Numbered from the stretch's first letter, positions 1 through 9,500 are shown. The stretch: 64,000 nucleotides of DNA from Methylomonas aurea (GCF_024505045.1 NZ_JANIBM010000001.1:351781-415780), one strand, 5' to 3'. Translations and numbers: made by a program. The notes: generated from the letters alone by a model not told the origin.

Positions 1-750
1 GATCTGGCGCTGGCGCAGGCGGAATTGGACCGGCAGCGCCGCTTGTTCGAACGCAAATTCGTTTCCGGCCAAGCATTGGATATTCAGGAGGCCAAATTCA
101 AATCCGCCCAAGCCCGCGTCAAACAAGCCGGCGCCGAAGCCGCCGTCAGTGGCAACCAATCCCGCTATACCCAATTGCAGGCCGACCGCGACGGCGTGGT
201 CACCGAAATCCGCGCCGAACCGGGGCAGGTGGTCGAAGCCGGCGAAGTGGTGGTACGAATTGCGGCGACCGACAGCCTGGAAGTAGCGATTTCCGCGCCG
301 GAGTCGCACATCGGCGGCGTAGCCGTTGGTGCGGCGGCCGAGGTCAGGCTCTGGGCTTTACCGAATAAAACTTACCGCGGATCGGTGCGGGAAGTGGCGC
401 CGGCCGCCGACAGCGTGACGCGGACCTTCCAATTGCGGGTGGCTTTGGCCGACGCCGATGCCGGCGTGCATCTGGGCATGACCGCCGGAGTTCGCTTCGA
501 CGCGGCAACCGACCAGGTCTGGTTGTTGCCGTCCACCGCCGTGACCCAGCGCGACGGCCGCACCGTGGTCTGGGTGGTGGAACCTGCGACCGGCGCCGTG
601 GCGCCGCGCCCGGTGCAGACCGGTCCGTTCCGCGAGGACGGCACCATCGTCAGCCAGGGCTTGCAGGGCGGCGAGTTGGTGGTTGCCGTCGGTACGCAGA
701 CTCTGGTGCCGGGCCAGATCGTGCTACCGGTCAGCAGGGAGCGGCCATGA
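1..750 (+). CDS. RND efflux periplasmic adaptor (membrane fusion protein), 5' truncated
   Basis: The reading frame is open from base 1, so the gene starts upstream of the window and only about the last 249 residues are here. They show the end of the alpha-helical hairpin (Ala/Gln-rich, residues 1-55), a lipoyl-like half with 'DRDGVVTEI' and 'EPGQVVEAGEVV', then beta-barrel and membrane-proximal strands ('VREVAPAADSVTRTF'), the usual HlyD/AcrA-family order. In the family this protein links an inner-membrane RND pump to an outer-membrane TolC channel in the periplasm. Its stop overlaps the start of the pump gene (ATGA at 747), so the two are translationally coupled. No TolC gene follows, so the channel may be encoded upstream or elsewhere. 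Substrate cannot be told. Confidence 0.9.
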   Translation, partial: DLALAQAELDRQRRLFERKFVSGQALDIQEAKFKSAQARVKQAGAEAAVSGNQSRYTQLQADRDGVVTEIRAEPGQVVEAGEVVVRIAATDSLEVAISAPESHIGGVAVGAAAEVRLWALPNKTYRGSVREVAPAADSVTRTFQLRVALADADAGVHLGMTAGVRFDAATDQVWLLPSTAVTQRDGRTVVWVVEPATGAVAPRPVQTGPFREDGTIVSQGLQGGELVVAVGTQTLVPGQIVLPVSRERP

Positions 751-3700
751 GCGGACGCTTCAACCTGTCCGAGTGGTCGTTACGCCACCCGGTTTTGGTG
801 TTATATGCCTTATTGGCGTTAACGCTGATCGGCGCCGTTTCCTACAGTCGGCTCGGCCAATCCGAGGATCCGCCGTTTACCTTCAAGTTGATGGTGGTGC
901 GCACCGGTTGGCCGGGTGCCAGCGCCCGCGAAGTCGAGCAGCAAGTCACCGACAAGCTGGAAAAAAAACTGCAGGAAGTGCCGTGGCTGGACAACCTGCG
1001 CAGTTATTCGCGGCCGGGAGAATCGCTGATTTTCGTGCTGGCCAAGGATTCGACGCCGCCGGCGGAAGTGCCGAATATTTTTTACCAGGTGCGGAAAAAA
1101 ATTTTCGATATCCGCCATACCTTGCCCGACGGTGTCGAGGGGCCGACCTTCAACGACGAATTCGGCGACGTCTACGGCAATCTGTATGCCCTGGCCGGCG
1201 AAGGTTACGACTATGGCGCGCTGAAACGCTACGCCGAATCGGTGCGCGCCGAGTTGTTGCGGGTCGCGGACGTGGCGAAAGTCGATTTCTTCGGCGAGCA
1301 GAAGCAGCGGATTTATATCGATTTGTCCAACGCCAAACTGGCGACGCTCGGCATCGACACTGCGACGCTGATCCGTACCTTGCAGACCCAGAATCTGGTG
1401 GCCGGCAGCGGCAGTTTCGATTTTCACGACGAGCATGTCCGGGTGTCGGTCAGCGGCCGCTACGATAGCCTCGACCAGTTGCGCGACCTCAGATTGCGCG
1501 CCAATAACCACGAATTCAGATTGGGCGACGTCGCCAGCGTCAGCCGCGGTTTCGAGGAGCCGCCGCACGACCGGGTGCGTTATAAAGGCCGCGACACATT
1601 GTTGATCGGCGTGTCGATGCGCGACGGCGGCGATATCATCCAACTGGGCCGTAATCTGGACGCGGCGGCCGCGGCGGTACAAACCCAATTGCCGGTCGGA
1701 TTGGAATTGCATCCGGTGTCGTCGCAACCGCACGCGGTGCAGCGCTCGGTCAACGAATTCGTCAAATCGCTGGCCGAAGCCTTGGTCATCGTGCTGGGCG
1801 TCAGCCTGATGTCTTTGGGGCTGCGGACCGGCGTCGTCGTCGCGATCAGCATTCCGGTGGTATTGGCGGCGACGTTTTGGCTGATGCATTTGTTCGGCGT
1901 CGGTTTGCACAAGATTTCGCTGGGAGCGCTGATTCTGGCGCTGGGCTTGTTGGTAGACGATGCCATTATCGCGGTGGAGATGATGGCCTCGAAACTGGAG
2001 CAGGGCTGGGAGCGGACCCGCGCCGCGGCCTTTACTTACACCTCGACGGCAATGCCGATGTTGAGCGGGACTCTGGTCACGGCGGCCGGTTTTCTGCCGA
2101 TCGCGACCGCGGCATCGTCGACCGGCGAATATACCCGTTCCATGTTCCAGGTGGTAGTGATTGCGTTGCTGGTGTCCTGGCTGGCCGCGGTGGTGTTTGT
2201 GCCGTATTTGGGTTTCCATTTGCTGCCGGAATGGCGCGACGGACGGCAGCCGGACTCGGCCTGGCGCCGATTATGGTCAAGATGGGCCGGAGTCGAGCCG
2301 CCCGGCGCCGTCCACGCGGATTTGTATCAAACCCCGTTTTACCGGCGTTTTCGCGCGTTGGTGGCAGCTTGCGTGGTACACCGCGGCTGGGTGATTCTGC
2401 TGACGCTGGCCCTGTTTGCCGCGGCGATTTTCGGATTCAAGTTCGTCCAGCAGCAGTTTTTTCCGGATTCGACCCGGCCGGAACTGATCGTCGATTTGCG
2501 GCTGGCCGAAGGCGCGTCCTATGCCGCGACCGAAAGCGAGGTGAAAAAGCTGGAGGCCTGGCTGGAGCAGCAGGACGGCATCGACAATTACGTGGCCTAT
2601 GTCGGCACCGGCAGCCCGCGTTTCTATCTGCCGCTGGACCAACAATTGGCGCAACGCAGTTTTGCGCAATTGGTGGTTTTGACCCAAGGTCCGGTCGAAC
2701 GCGAGGCGCTACGGGAAAAATTGATCCGTTTGTTCGAACAGGATTTTCCAGGCTTGCGCGGCAGCGTGTTGCGTTTGGAAAACGGGCCGCCGGTCGGCTT
2801 TCCGGTGCAGTTTCGCGTGTCCGGGCCGGATTTGCCGACCCTGCAGGCCATCGCCCGCCAAGTCGCCGACGTGATGCGCGCCAACCCGCATCTGTCGAAT
2901 GTGCAGCACGATTGGGAAGAGCCGGTGAAAGTGGTGCGGATCGATGTCGACCAGTCCAAAGCCCGCTTGCTCGGCGTGGCATCCAGCGACATCGCCAATC
3001 TGGTCAATGGCGCCTCGCAGGGTTTATACGTCAGCGAGTTTCGCGAGGGCATCGAACGCATCGATTTGCTGGTGCGCGGCACCGCCACCGAGCGCAAGCA
3101 CTTGTCGCGGCTGGAAAATCTGATGATCCCGTCCGCCGACGGCCACAGCGTGCCGCTGTCGCAGATTGCCAAGCTGCAATACGTTTTCGAAGAGGGCGTG
3201 ATCTGGCGCAGGAATCGGTTGCCGACCGTGACGGTGCGCGCCAATCTGTACGGCAATATCCAGGCGCCGGTAGTGTCGGCCCAGGTCGAAGGCCAACTGG
3301 AAGGTATCAAGCGGCAATTGCCGCTCGGTTACCGCTTGGAAGTCGGCGGCGCGGTGGAGGAATCGGCCAAGGGCGGCGAATCGGTGGCTGCCGGCATGCC
3401 GCTGTTTTTGTTCAGCGTATTGACGGTGTTGATTATCCAGTTGCAAAGTTTTTCGCGGATGTTGCTGGTGCTGCTGACCGCACCGTTGGGCATGATCGGC
3501 GTGACCTTGTTCCTGTTGGTGTTCCACCAGCCGTTCGGCTTCGTGGCGATGTTGGGTACGATCGCGTTGTCCGGCATGATCATGCGCAATTCGGTGATCC
3601 TGGTCGATCAGATCGAGCAGGACAAGCGCGCCGGGAGCTCGGACTTCAATGCCATCGTCGATTCCACCGTGCGCCGGTTCCGGCCTATCGTGCTGACCGC

Positions 3701-3875
3701 GGCGGCGGCGATTCTGGCAATGATTCCGTTGACCCGTAGCGCGTTTTTCGGGCCGATGGCCGTTGCGATCATGGGTGGTTTGACCGTAGCCACCATTTTG
3801 ACTTTGTTGTTTCTGCCGGCGCTGTATGCTGCCTGGTTCCGGGTTGCAGTCCCCGGCGCGCAAATCGATTCTTGA
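747..3875 (+). CDS. RND efflux pump, inner-membrane permease (AcrB/MexF superfamily)
   Basis: A 1042-residue protein of typical RND length. It has an N-terminal membrane segment (about residues 14-36), a large periplasmic porter loop, a six-helix block around 335-500 and a second copy around 870-1030. The fourth transmembrane helix carries the paired aspartates of the proton relay in 'LALGLLVDDAIIAVE' (about 397-411). These pumps export hydrophobic or amphipathic compounds using proton-motive force. The divergence from E. coli AcrB ('LRHPVLVLYALLAL' start, 'SEDPPF' motif) suggests the broad group annotated as efflux RND transporter permease rather than a defined drug pump. It pairs with the adaptor just upstream (4-bp overlap). 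Substrate is not inferable. Confidence 0.92.
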   Translation: MSGRFNLSEWSLRHPVLVLYALLALTLIGAVSYSRLGQSEDPPFTFKLMVVRTGWPGASAREVEQQVTDKLEKKLQEVPWLDNLRSYSRPGESLIFVLAKDSTPPAEVPNIFYQVRKKIFDIRHTLPDGVEGPTFNDEFGDVYGNLYALAGEGYDYGALKRYAESVRAELLRVADVAKVDFFGEQKQRIYIDLSNAKLATLGIDTATLIRTLQTQNLVAGSGSFDFHDEHVRVSVSGRYDSLDQLRDLRLRANNHEFRLGDVASVSRGFEEPPHDRVRYKGRDTLLIGVSMRDGGDIIQLGRNLDAAAAAVQTQLPVGLELHPVSSQPHAVQRSVNEFVKSLAEALVIVLGVSLMSLGLRTGVVVAISIPVVLAATFWLMHLFGVGLHKISLGALILALGLLVDDAIIAVEMMASKLEQGWERTRAAAFTYTSTAMPMLSGTLVTAAGFLPIATAASSTGEYTRSMFQVVVIALLVSWLAAVVFVPYLGFHLLPEWRDGRQPDSAWRRLWSRWAGVEPPGAVHADLYQTPFYRRFRALVAACVVHRGWVILLTLALFAAAIFGFKFVQQQFFPDSTRPELIVDLRLAEGASYAATESEVKKLEAWLEQQDGIDNYVAYVGTGSPRFYLPLDQQLAQRSFAQLVVLTQGPVEREALREKLIRLFEQDFPGLRGSVLRLENGPPVGFPVQFRVSGPDLPTLQAIARQVADVMRANPHLSNVQHDWEEPVKVVRIDVDQSKARLLGVASSDIANLVNGASQGLYVSEFREGIERIDLLVRGTATERKHLSRLENLMIPSADGHSVPLSQIAKLQYVFEEGVIWRRNRLPTVTVRANLYGNIQAPVVSAQVEGQLEGIKRQLPLGYRLEVGGAVEESAKGGESVAAGMPLFLFSVLTVLIIQLQSFSRMLLVLLTAPLGMIGVTLFLLVFHQPFGFVAMLGTIALSGMIMRNSVILVDQIEQDKRAGSSDFNAIVDSTVRRFRPIVLTAAAAILAMIPLTRSAFFGPMAVAIMGGLTVATILTLLFLPALYAAWFRVAVPGAQIDS

Positions 3876-4050
3876 TTCGCATTTTCCATTCCGGCCGTTG
3901 GTCGCCTTCGGCCACGGACGGTCCCTTAGCCTTACCGGCTCAAATATCTAATTTTCTGATAACTATATGCCGATATAGCATTAATAGTTTGATCGCTTGC
4001 GCTGGCATAATGCAGCCGTTATCGAATTTTACGAATTGAAAAGGTAAAAA

Positions 4051-4860
4051 ATGAATTTGATGTATACCTTGTCCGGCTTCGCGGTCGGTTTGCTGGTCGG
4101 TATTACCGGCGTCGGCGGCGGCTCTTTGATGACGCCGTTATTGGTGTTTTTGTTCGGCTTCAAACCGGCGGTTGCGGTCGGCACCGACTTGCTCTACGCC
4201 TCGATCACCAAAACCGCCGGCGTATTTGTCCACCACGGCAAACACGGCTCGGTGGATTGGAAAATCGTCGGCTGGCTGGGGCTGGGTAGCTTGCCGTTTG
4301 CCGGCGCGACCTTGTATGTCTTGAAAAACCTGATGGCGGTCGGCAAGGAAACCACCGGCGCGATTACGTTTACCTTGGGCGTGGCGTTGCTGTTGACGGC
4401 ATGCGCCTTGTTGGTGCGCAGTTTTCTGTTGCGCAAAGCCGCCAAACAGCAGATCGACGACGACCATAGCACTCAGGAAAACAGCGGCCGGTTTTCGCCG
4501 CGTTGGGAGAAAATCGCGACGGTGCTGACCGGTGCGGTACTCGGCGTGCTAGTTACCTTGTCCTCGGTTGGTGCCGGTGCGCTGGGTACGGTCGCTTTGT
4601 TGTTCTTGTATCCGAAGATGTCGACCTTGAAAATCGTCGGTACCGATCTGGCGCATGCGATTCCGTTGACCGCGGTGGCCGGCCTCGGCCATTTGAGTTT
4701 GGGCAATTTCGATTTGGATTTGCTGATTAGCTTGTTGTTGGGGTCGGTGCCGGGGATTTGGATCGGCAGCCATTTGAGCGCGAAAATTCCGGAACAGGTG
4801 TTGCGGCCGGTATTGGCGACTTTGCTGCTGGTGATCGGCACCAAATTCGTGTTGCAGTAA
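4051..4860 (+). CDS. TauE/SafE-family sulfite/anion exporter-like membrane protein
   Basis: A 269-residue integral membrane protein with about eight hydrophobic helices. Two internally similar halves each begin with a glycine-rich signature: 'GITGVGGGSLMTPLL' near residue 18 and 'SSVGAGALGTVALLF' near 175. That two-fold pattern defines the TauE/SafE (DUF81) family, whose members move sulfite, sulfoacetate or other organic anions across the inner membrane. AAGG lies ahead of the ATG at 4051. It stands alone, 175 bp after the RND operon and convergent with the nrtR-like gene. The real substrate is unknown. Confidence 0.88.
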   Translation: MNLMYTLSGFAVGLLVGITGVGGGSLMTPLLVFLFGFKPAVAVGTDLLYASITKTAGVFVHHGKHGSVDWKIVGWLGLGSLPFAGATLYVLKNLMAVGKETTGAITFTLGVALLLTACALLVRSFLLRKAAKQQIDDDHSTQENSGRFSPRWEKIATVLTGAVLGVLVTLSSVGAGALGTVALLFLYPKMSTLKIVGTDLAHAIPLTAVAGLGHLSLGNFDLDLLISLLLGSVPGIWIGSHLSAKIPEQVLRPVLATLLLVIGTKFVLQ

Positions 4861-4868
4861 TTCTTAGG

Positions 4869-4907
4869 ACCAAGGCCGCCTTATCCGGATCGGAGGCGCG
4901 CCTTGGT
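4869..4907. terminator. Long hairpin between convergent genes
   Basis: ACCAAGGC-CGCCT pairs with AGGCGCGCCTTGGT around a 12-nt loop, with one bulged base. It sits between the stops of the TauE-like gene and the convergent NrtR-like gene. There is no clear T-tract on either side, so it may be a weak or factor-assisted bidirectional terminator. Confidence 0.5.
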
Positions 4908-4916
4908 GCGATGCGG

Positions 4917-5585
4917 TCATAATCCCCGCTGCAACAACTTCAAGGCATTGGCAAATTCGGCTTTCAGCCGGTAGACCTGCGCCGGCCGGTGGGCGCCGTT
5001 GGCTTCGGTTTGCCCCGCTATTTCCTCCAACACCCCCAGTTCGTCCATTTTTCGGCGGAAGCTGACCTTATTCAAGGTCTCGCCCAGGCAGGCTTCGTAG
5101 ATTTTTTGCAATTTCGGCAAGGTGAAGCGTTCCCCGGCCAAGTGGCAGGGTAACGAAGAATATTGCGATTTGTTGCGGATGCGTTCGACCGCGGCCTGGA
5201 CAATGTCGTTATGGTCGAAGGGTAAGCGACGCAGCGCATCGACCGGGCAAATCGACAATCCGGGATGCCCGGCCTGCAGCAGCAATTCGGCGTTGACCAA
5301 CGCAAAATAAGCGATCGAAATCGACCAGCCCCTGGGGTCGCGGGCGCAGCCGTCGAAGGTACGCAACTGTTCCAGGTAAGGCGGATTCACTCCGGTTTTC
5401 CGGCGCAGAATGCGCAGTGCCGCATCCAGGCTGTCGCGGTCGGTCTCGGCGTGGATGTAGCCGCCCGGCAAGGCATCCAGGCCGGTGAAAGGCTCGTGTT
5501 CGCGCCTGGCCAAAGCCACGCTCAATTGTTGCTGTTGAATCGTCAGCAGCACCACATCTATCGTTGCAATCATCCGCTCGGACAT
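4917..5585 (-). CDS. nrtR: NrtR-type Nudix-related transcriptional regulator of NAD metabolism
   Basis: A 222-residue protein with a Nudix-like domain (about 5-135) and a C-terminal winged-helix domain ('KVSFRRKMDELGVLEE', about 170-220). The Nudix box is recognisable by spacing (G-x5-E) but its catalytic core is degenerate: where hydrolases have REXXEEXG it reads 'RILRRKTGV'. Loss of catalysis with retained ligand pocket is the hallmark of NrtR regulators, which sense ADP-ribose and repress NAD biosynthesis genes. Context agrees strongly: it diverges from nicotinamidase-like, pncB and nadE genes, with a dyad between them. An ordinary Nudix hydrolase is unlikely given the DNA-binding tail. 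Confidence 0.88.
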   Translation of the reverse strand: MSERMIATIDVVLLTIQQQQLSVALARREHEPFTGLDALPGGYIHAETDRDSLDAALRILRRKTGVNPPYLEQLRTFDGCARDPRGWSISIAYFALVNAELLLQAGHPGLSICPVDALRRLPFDHNDIVQAAVERIRNKSQYSSLPCHLAGERFTLPKLQKIYEACLGETLNKVSFRRKMDELGVLEEIAGQTEANGAHRPAQVYRLKAEFANALKLLQRGL

Positions 5586-5675
5586 GGAGGGCGTTTATCC
5601 TTCAGGCTGTTTAGTAACAAAATGTGAAGTTTATCAATGTAAGTCTTATTTTATAGGTATTTTTCGTTATTTTAA

Positions 5676-5694
5676 TAGTTGCAATATGTAACTA
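5676..5694. promoter_or_regulatory. Imperfect palindrome, candidate NrtR operator
   Basis: TAGTTGCAATATGTAACTA: the arms TAGTTgCA and TgtAACTA mirror each other around the centre. It lies in the AT-rich space between the divergent nrtR-like gene and the NAD salvage genes, about 48 bp before the first start codon, where a repressor site is expected. The assignment to NrtR is an inference from position and symmetry. Confidence 0.5.
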
Positions 5695-5741
5695 ACAGGA
5701 ATAAGCTAAGCCTGTCCCGATTTTATAGCCGGAGCAGGCTT

Positions 5742-6572
5742 ATGAATGCGATCCAATTGTTGATCATCGACGCCCAAAACGATTTTTGCGACCGTCCCTT
5801 CGCCGGCGCATTGCCGGCTTTGCCGGTTCCCGGCGCCTATCAGGACTGTCTGCGCCTGGTCCGGTTGGTAGATCGGCTGGCCGAGGCGATAGATTCGGTC
5901 ATCGTCAGCCTCGATTTGCACCACAGTATCGATCTGGCGCATCACACGATGTGGCGCGACGCGAACGGCGCCTTGCCGCCGCCGTTTACCCAGGTCACGG
6001 CGGCGGACGTCCGCCACGGCCGTTACCGCGCGTTGGCGGCAGCAATATCCGCCTACGCCGAGCAGTACATTCTGGAATATTTGCAAAATCTGGAGCAGCT
6101 CGGTTTGGCGTTGACGCTGTGGCCGCCGCATTGTCTGGTCGGCTCGCCGGGCGCAAATTTGAACGCCGAACTTGCCGGCGCGCTGCAACGCTGGGAGTCC
6201 AAGCGCTTTAAGGCTATCGATGTGATCGAAAAAGGCCGCAACATGTGGACCGAAAGCTTTTCGGCACTGAAAGCGGTGATTCCCTACCCCGGCGACGCCG
6301 ATACCGATTTGAACCGGCATTTGCTCGACCTGTTGGCCGGTCCGCAACCGGTCTGGGTTGCCGGCCAGGCCAGCAGCCACTGCGTCAGGCAAACCGTGTT
6401 GGACCTGTTGCAATACGGCCCGGCCGATATCGCCGGGCGCTTGACGCTGCTGACCGATTGCATGAGCCCGGTGCCGGGTTGCGAAGCATTGGCCGAGCAA
6501 TTTTTTGACGATGTGCGGCAGCGGGGCGTCCGCTTGGCCGCCACTAGCGAACTCGGCCGCTGCTGGCCGTAA
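5742..6572 (+). CDS. Nicotinamidase-like cysteine hydrolase (isochorismatase fold)
   Basis: The start at 5742 is preferred because GGAG precedes it and the family N-terminus ('LLIIDAQNDFCD') begins there; an upstream ATG at 5679 would run through the operator. The 276-residue protein has the family triad candidates: Asp in 'IDAQNDF' near residue 9, Lys in 'VIEKGRNMW' near 163, and Cys in 'GQASSHCVRQTV' near 213. Nicotinamidase (PncA) converts nicotinamide to nicotinate, the substrate of the next gene, so the reaction fits. It is longer than bacterial PncA (about 210 residues), with an insertion in the middle, so another amide hydrolase specificity is possible. It is first in the probable nicotinamidase-pncB-nadE operon. 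Confidence 0.82.
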   Translation: MNAIQLLIIDAQNDFCDRPFAGALPALPVPGAYQDCLRLVRLVDRLAEAIDSVIVSLDLHHSIDLAHHTMWRDANGALPPPFTQVTAADVRHGRYRALAAAISAYAEQYILEYLQNLEQLGLALTLWPPHCLVGSPGANLNAELAGALQRWESKRFKAIDVIEKGRNMWTESFSALKAVIPYPGDADTDLNRHLLDLLAGPQPVWVAGQASSHCVRQTVLDLLQYGPADIAGRLTLLTDCMSPVPGCEALAEQFFDDVRQRGVRLAATSELGRCWP

Positions 6573-6583
6573 CGGAGGAAGCG

Positions 6584-7771
6584 ATGGCCCCGATTGTAAA
6601 AAGCTTGTTGGAAAACGATCTGTATAAATTTCCGATGTGGCAAACCATGCTGCATAAACGCCCCGAAGCCACGGCGGAATACGGTTTCGTCTGCCGCAAT
6701 ACGCCGGAATATCCGCTGGCCGAACTGGTTGCCGACGTCAAGCGCGAGTTGGAGCAGTTGTGCGCACTGCAATTCGCTGACCACGAACTCGAGTATTTAA
6801 GCGGGCTTAGTTATTTGAAGCCGGATTTCATCGAGTTTTTATCGCTGTTCCGCTTCAAACCCAAATATCTGCAAGTCTATGCCGAGGGTGACCGGCTTAG
6901 AATCGATGCCGCCGGCCCGCAAGTTCACGTGATGAATTTCGAGATTTTTGTTTTATACATCGTCTCGGAACTGTATTTCCGCCGCTTCGATCAAGCCGCC
7001 TTGTTGGCCGAAGGCCGGCGCCGCCTGCAACAAAAAATCGCGATGCTGAAAGACTTTGCCGAACAGCCGGCCGAAACCCATCCGTTCGAGTTTTTCGACT
7101 TCGGTCTGCGCCGCCGGGCCTGGGGCAGTTGGCAGGAAGAAGTGGTGCAGACCTTGTCGTCCGAGGTGCCGAATCTGTTCAAAGGTACTTCGAATGTCTA
7201 TCTAGCGCAAAAATACGGCCTGAAACCGATCGGCACGATGGCGCACGAATATTTACAGTCTTACCAGGCGCATGTCGTCCGCTTGCGCGAGTTCCAACGC
7301 ACGGCGCTGGAGGATTGGGCGCAGGAGTTCCGCGGCAATTTGGGGATAGCCTTGACCGATACCATCGGCATGGATGCGTTTTTGCGCGATTTCGATCTGT
7401 ATTTTGCCAAGCTGTTCGACGGTTTGCGCCACGATTCCGGCGATCCGGGCATTTGGGGCGAAAAAGCCATCGCCCATTACCAGGTGCTAAAAATCGATCC
7501 GCACACCAAGCGTCTGGTGTTCTCCGACGGTCTGGACATGCCGAAAGCGATCGCGCTGTACCGCCAATTTGCCGGCCGGATCCAGCTGGGGTTCGGCATC
7601 GGCACGAATTTGACTAACGATCTCGGCGTCAAAGCGCTGAATATCGTCATGAAACTGATGCGCTGCAACGGCGACCCGGTGGCCAAATTATCGGACGCGC
7701 CGGGTAAGACCTTGTGCGACGACCCGACCTTCGTCGCCTATTTGCGGCAGATTTTCAACCACTACGTCTGA
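6584..7771 (+). CDS. pncB: Nicotinate phosphoribosyltransferase
   Basis: A 395-residue protein, normal length for PncB. It begins 'SLLENDLYKFPMWQTML' like proteobacterial PncB, and has 'GTSNVYLAQKYGLKPIGTMAHE' (the His that is phosphorylated in the catalytic cycle lies in GTMAHE, about residue 219) and a phosphoribosyl-binding 'GFGIGTNLTND' near 340. It makes nicotinate mononucleotide from nicotinate, PRPP and ATP in the Preiss-Handler pathway. A strong GGAGGA ribosome site sits before the ATG. It starts 11 bp after the nicotinamidase-like gene and 14 bp before nadE, so the three are probably co-transcribed and NrtR-controlled. Confidence 0.95.
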   Translation: MAPIVKSLLENDLYKFPMWQTMLHKRPEATAEYGFVCRNTPEYPLAELVADVKRELEQLCALQFADHELEYLSGLSYLKPDFIEFLSLFRFKPKYLQVYAEGDRLRIDAAGPQVHVMNFEIFVLYIVSELYFRRFDQAALLAEGRRRLQQKIAMLKDFAEQPAETHPFEFFDFGLRRRAWGSWQEEVVQTLSSEVPNLFKGTSNVYLAQKYGLKPIGTMAHEYLQSYQAHVVRLREFQRTALEDWAQEFRGNLGIALTDTIGMDAFLRDFDLYFAKLFDGLRHDSGDPGIWGEKAIAHYQVLKIDPHTKRLVFSDGLDMPKAIALYRQFAGRIQLGFGIGTNLTNDLGVKALNIVMKLMRCNGDPVAKLSDAPGKTLCDDPTFVAYLRQIFNHYV

Positions 7772-7785
7772 AGCGGGAATCAGTT

Positions 7786-9477
7786 ATGCCGGGACAAACA
7801 CCATTGCGTATCGCCGTCGCCCAAACCAATCCGACCGTCGGCGATTTTGCCGGCAACCTGCGCATCGCCGAGCAGGCGTTTCGCGACGCCGAGCGGCTGC
7901 AAGCGCAGTTGCTGGTATTTCCGGAGCTTTCGTTGTGCGGCTACTATCCGGGAGATTTGCTGAACGACTCGGCGTTCATCCGTCAGGCTGAGCGGGCTCT
8001 GGCAGAGTTGGCGGAATTTTCCTGCGGGTTTCCGGGTATTAGCGTTATCGCCGGTTTGCCGCAAACCCGATCCGGGCCGGGCAAGCCGCTGCATAACTCG
8101 TTGCTTGCGCTGGCAAACGGCCAAGTGCTCGCCGCATACCATAAACAATTGTTACCGACCTACAACATTTTCGACGAGCGCCGGCATTTCGAGCCGGGGC
8201 CGGCCACCGCCGCCAGTATCGAAGTCGCTGGCTATAAAGTAGGTTTGATGATTTGCGAAGACGGCTGGAACGACGCTGCCAACGATTATCCGGTCAATCC
8301 TTACCAGGCTTTGGCCGCGATCGGGCCGGACCTGGTGGTCAGCATCAACGCCAGCCCGTCCAATATCGGCAAGCGCGACCAACGCCACCGGATTATCGCC
8401 GGTGCCGCGCAACGCCACCGGTTGCCGATTCTGTACGTAAACCAAGTCGGCGGCCAGGATAGCATCGTGTTCGACGGCGCCTCGTTCGCGGTAAATGCGG
8501 ACGGAAAGCTTGCGTTCGAATTACCGGCTTTCGAAGCGGGGGTCGAGCCGGTCGAGTTTAGCGCCGGCGCGTTTCATGGCGTCGGCTCTGGCCTGCCTTT
8601 GCCGGAGCCGGAGTTTGTCATTCGGCATATCCTTATGGGGTTGCGCGATTACGCCCGCCGCTGCGGTTTCCGGCAGGTTGTGGTCGGTTCCTCGGGCGGT
8701 ATCGATTCGGCGTTGACCATCGCCTTGGCGGCCGAAGCGCTCGGCCCGGACAACGTGATTGCCGTGACGATGCCTTCCGAATATTCCAGCGCCGGTTCCG
8801 TCACCGATTCACAGTTGTTGTGCGACGCGTTGGGGGTAAGTTTACTGACGCATCCGATTCGGGAACAGGTCGACGCCTTCAAAGCCCAGTTTCAAGCCAG
8901 CTTCGCCGCGCCGCTGGCGGGTCTGCCGCTGGAAAATTTACAGGCGCGGATACGCGGCACCGTGTTGATGGCGTATTCCAACCAGTCCGGCGCGTTGGTA
9001 TTGACGACCGGAAACAAGAGCGAAATCTCGGTCGGCTATTGCACGTTGTACGGCGACACCAACGGCGGCTTGGGTTTGATCGGCGATTTGTACAAAACCG
9101 AGGTTTACGGCTTGGCGGACTATATGAACCGGCGCGCCGGCAGGCCGTTGATTCCGGAGTCGATTCTGATCAAGGAGCCTTCGGCCGAATTAGCGTTCGA
9201 CCAGAAAGATACCGACAGTTTGCCGCCGTATCCGGTGCTGGACGAAATATTGAAACTATTGATCGAGGGCGATTTGCTGGCTGAAGCGGAATACCGCCGA
9301 GCCCGCGATTTTGTTAGCGATTATCGGCGTTCGGCCGAAGGCGAGGCGGTGTTCCAACGCATCGGCAGGATGGTGACGCGGAACGAATACAAGCGGCGTC
9401 AGGCGCCGCCCATCATCCGGGTTCGCCCCCGAGCCTTCGGCGCCGGGCGGCAGATGCCGATTGCGGCCAAGTATTAG
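7786..9477 (+). CDS. nadE: Glutamine-dependent NAD+ synthetase
   Basis: The start at 7786 ('MPGQTPLRIAVAQTNPTVGD') fits the family; upstream in-frame codons overlap pncB. The 563-residue protein joins an N-terminal nitrilase-type glutaminase domain (about 1-270; Glu in 'VFPELSLCGY', Lys in 'YHKQLLPTY', nucleophile Cys in 'LMICEDGW') to a C-terminal synthetase domain with the ATP-pyrophosphatase P-loop 'GSSGGIDSALT' (about 303) and 'TTGNKSEISVGY'. It uses glutamine-derived ammonia to amidate nicotinate adenine dinucleotide, the last step to NAD. It is last in the NAD salvage operon and convergent with typA. Confidence 0.96.
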   Translation: MPGQTPLRIAVAQTNPTVGDFAGNLRIAEQAFRDAERLQAQLLVFPELSLCGYYPGDLLNDSAFIRQAERALAELAEFSCGFPGISVIAGLPQTRSGPGKPLHNSLLALANGQVLAAYHKQLLPTYNIFDERRHFEPGPATAASIEVAGYKVGLMICEDGWNDAANDYPVNPYQALAAIGPDLVVSINASPSNIGKRDQRHRIIAGAAQRHRLPILYVNQVGGQDSIVFDGASFAVNADGKLAFELPAFEAGVEPVEFSAGAFHGVGSGLPLPEPEFVIRHILMGLRDYARRCGFRQVVVGSSGGIDSALTIALAAEALGPDNVIAVTMPSEYSSAGSVTDSQLLCDALGVSLLTHPIREQVDAFKAQFQASFAAPLAGLPLENLQARIRGTVLMAYSNQSGALVLTTGNKSEISVGYCTLYGDTNGGLGLIGDLYKTEVYGLADYMNRRAGRPLIPESILIKEPSAELAFDQKDTDSLPPYPVLDEILKLLIEGDLLAEAEYRRARDFVSDYRRSAEGEAVFQRIGRMVTRNEYKRRQAPPIIRVRPRAFGAGRQMPIAAKY

Positions 9478-9500
9478 CCAGGCCGCAACGGGTTTAGCGC

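Noticed and set aside
1877..3739. 620-codon frame inside the RND pump gene, other frame
   Set aside because: It is a shadow of the pump. The translation is Arg/Gly-rich and has no recognisable motif.
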